Source: Sphaerulina vaccinii
Lineage: Eukaryota > Ascomycota > Dothideomycetes > Mycosphaerellales > Mycosphaerellaceae
Length of the DNA stretch: 64,000 nt
Assembly (NCBI GenBank): GCA_022570795.1
Contig: JAKUDP010000008.1
Coordinates: forward strand, 496,001 to 560,000
Direction: 5' to 3'
In this document: piece after piece, positions 63,488 through 64,000 of the stretch
Numbering within the stretch: the first letter of the stretch is position 1
Layout of the letters: each line of letters starts with the position of its first letter
The notes under the pieces: model-generated
The model's input: the letters and a program-made list of their open reading frames with translations, nothing else
Databases searched by the model: none
What the model was told of the DNA's origin: nothing
Made by a program: the position numbers and the translations under genes

Positions 63488-64000
63488 ATGGCACCACCAG
63501 CAATGAATTTCCAGGAGCCAGCTCCAGTTGTCGATGGCTACCCAACCAAGCTCGCCAACCTCCCACATAGCGCTGCTATTCCAATGAATGGCAAGGCTAC
63601 CGATGCTGCTACCATTGAAGACATGGCCGGCAAGTGGTCCTCGTTCAAGTTCGCCCACATCCGCGAATCTCAGGTAAGCACACAGTCTTGATGGGTATCC
63701 TAGACGCCTATTGACGAAGTGTGATCCAGGTCTCTCGTGCCATGACCCGTCGCTACTTCTCCGACCTCGACACCTACGCCGAGTCCGACATCGTCATCGT
63801 CGGCGCAGGCTCTTGCGGTCTCTCCGCAGCCTACTGCCTCGCCAAAGCCCGTCCAGATCTCAAGATCGCCATCGTCGAAGCCGGTGTTGCCCCAGGTGGA
63901 GGTGCTTGGCTTGGAGGCCAACTCTTCAGCGCAATGATCATGCGCAAGCCAGCTGATGCGTTCCTCCGCGAGGTCGGCGTACCATTCGAAGAGGAGGGCA
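63488..64000 (+). CDS. THI4: thiamine thiazole synthase Thi4, 3' end cut by window edge
   Basis: Makes the thiazole moiety of thiamine from NAD and glycine; in yeast the sulfur comes from the enzyme's own cysteine in a single turnover. Exon 1 is 63488-63673 and exon 2 starts at 63730; the phase-0 intron is 56 nt (GTAAGC..ATCCAG). Visible are MAPPAMNFQEPAP, the conserved WSSFKFAHIRESQVSRAMTRRYF, the dinucleotide-binding motif DIVIVGAGSCGLSAAY near residue 80, and APGGGAWLGGQLFSAMIMRKPA. About 152 residues are present of roughly 330; the sulfur-donor cysteine lies beyond the edge. The gene is controlled by the riboswitch in its leader. Confidence 0.95.

Noticed and set aside
1..64000. CRISPR arrays, bacterial operons or prophage-like modules
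   Set aside because: All genes are fungal with spliceosomal introns; no short regularly spaced repeats with unique spacers were seen.
1..64000. RIP-mutated or transposon-rich DNA
   Set aside because: No long AT-rich blocks, transposase or reverse-transcriptase fragments were found; the decayed copies show indels rather than C-to-T saturation.

Overview
The window is nuclear DNA of a filamentous ascomycete. Short introns (about 45-60 nt, GT(A/G)NGT donors, CTRAY branch sites), Zn2Cys6 and Dal5-type genes, DUF3433, THI4 with a TPP riboswitch and autophagy/cohesin genes all fit. Codon use and protein style suggest a Dothideomycete of the Mycosphaerellales/Capnodiales type (inference). Most genes had to be assembled from exons, because several real starts lie across an intron.

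Layout. 1-2.5 kb: Dal5-like transporter (partial, -) and kinetochore subunit MIS14/NSL1 (+). 2.5-4.6 kb: no convincing protein gene, but two copies of a three-way-junction RNA-like element whose base changes preserve pairing, the first just before a well-formed orphan intron. 4.6-9.4 kb: conserved hypothetical protein, SUA5 and a pyroglutamyl peptidase. 9.4-11.5 kb: gene-poor, with an inverted repeat, a tandem repeat ending in telomere-like TAGGGTTAGGG and a Pol III-like box pair. 11.6-16.6 kb: RWD protein, Zn2Cys6 factor, DEAD-box helicase DBP3. 16.7-17.9 kb: two small cysteine-rich genes hidden by introns, one with a signal peptide. 18.3-26 kb and again at 35.5-36.6 and 54.8-55.6 kb: an expanded family of short genes with an 'LRNxIY' (2EXR/F-box-like) domain, with intact copies, pseudogenes and fragments. 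26.1-30.2 kb: DUF3433 membrane protein. 31-35.4 kb: ATG7 and dCMP deaminase, divergent. 36.6-38 kb: five degenerate ~250-bp tandem units. 38.1-40.2 kb: propionyl/acetyl-CoA synthetase-like enzyme ending in a peroxisomal tripeptide. 40.6-47.7 kb: 2303-aa coiled-coil protein. 48.4-54.2 kb: PMR1 Ca/Mn ATPase and cohesin RAD21, divergent. 56.2-60.2 kb: a small acidic protein, an F-box gene and a P450, the last two apparently frameshifted. 60.6-64 kb: RPA1, then THI4 with its TPP riboswitch, partial at the right edge.

The housekeeping genes read cleanly, while the lineage-specific family and the F-box/P450 block carry small frameshifts, duplications and deletions. This argues for real decay rather than poor sequence. 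The main candidates for something undescribed are the paired three-way-junction element near 3.1 and 3.9 kb, and the modular LRNxIY family, which has a short helical N-terminal module joined through an intron to the domain.
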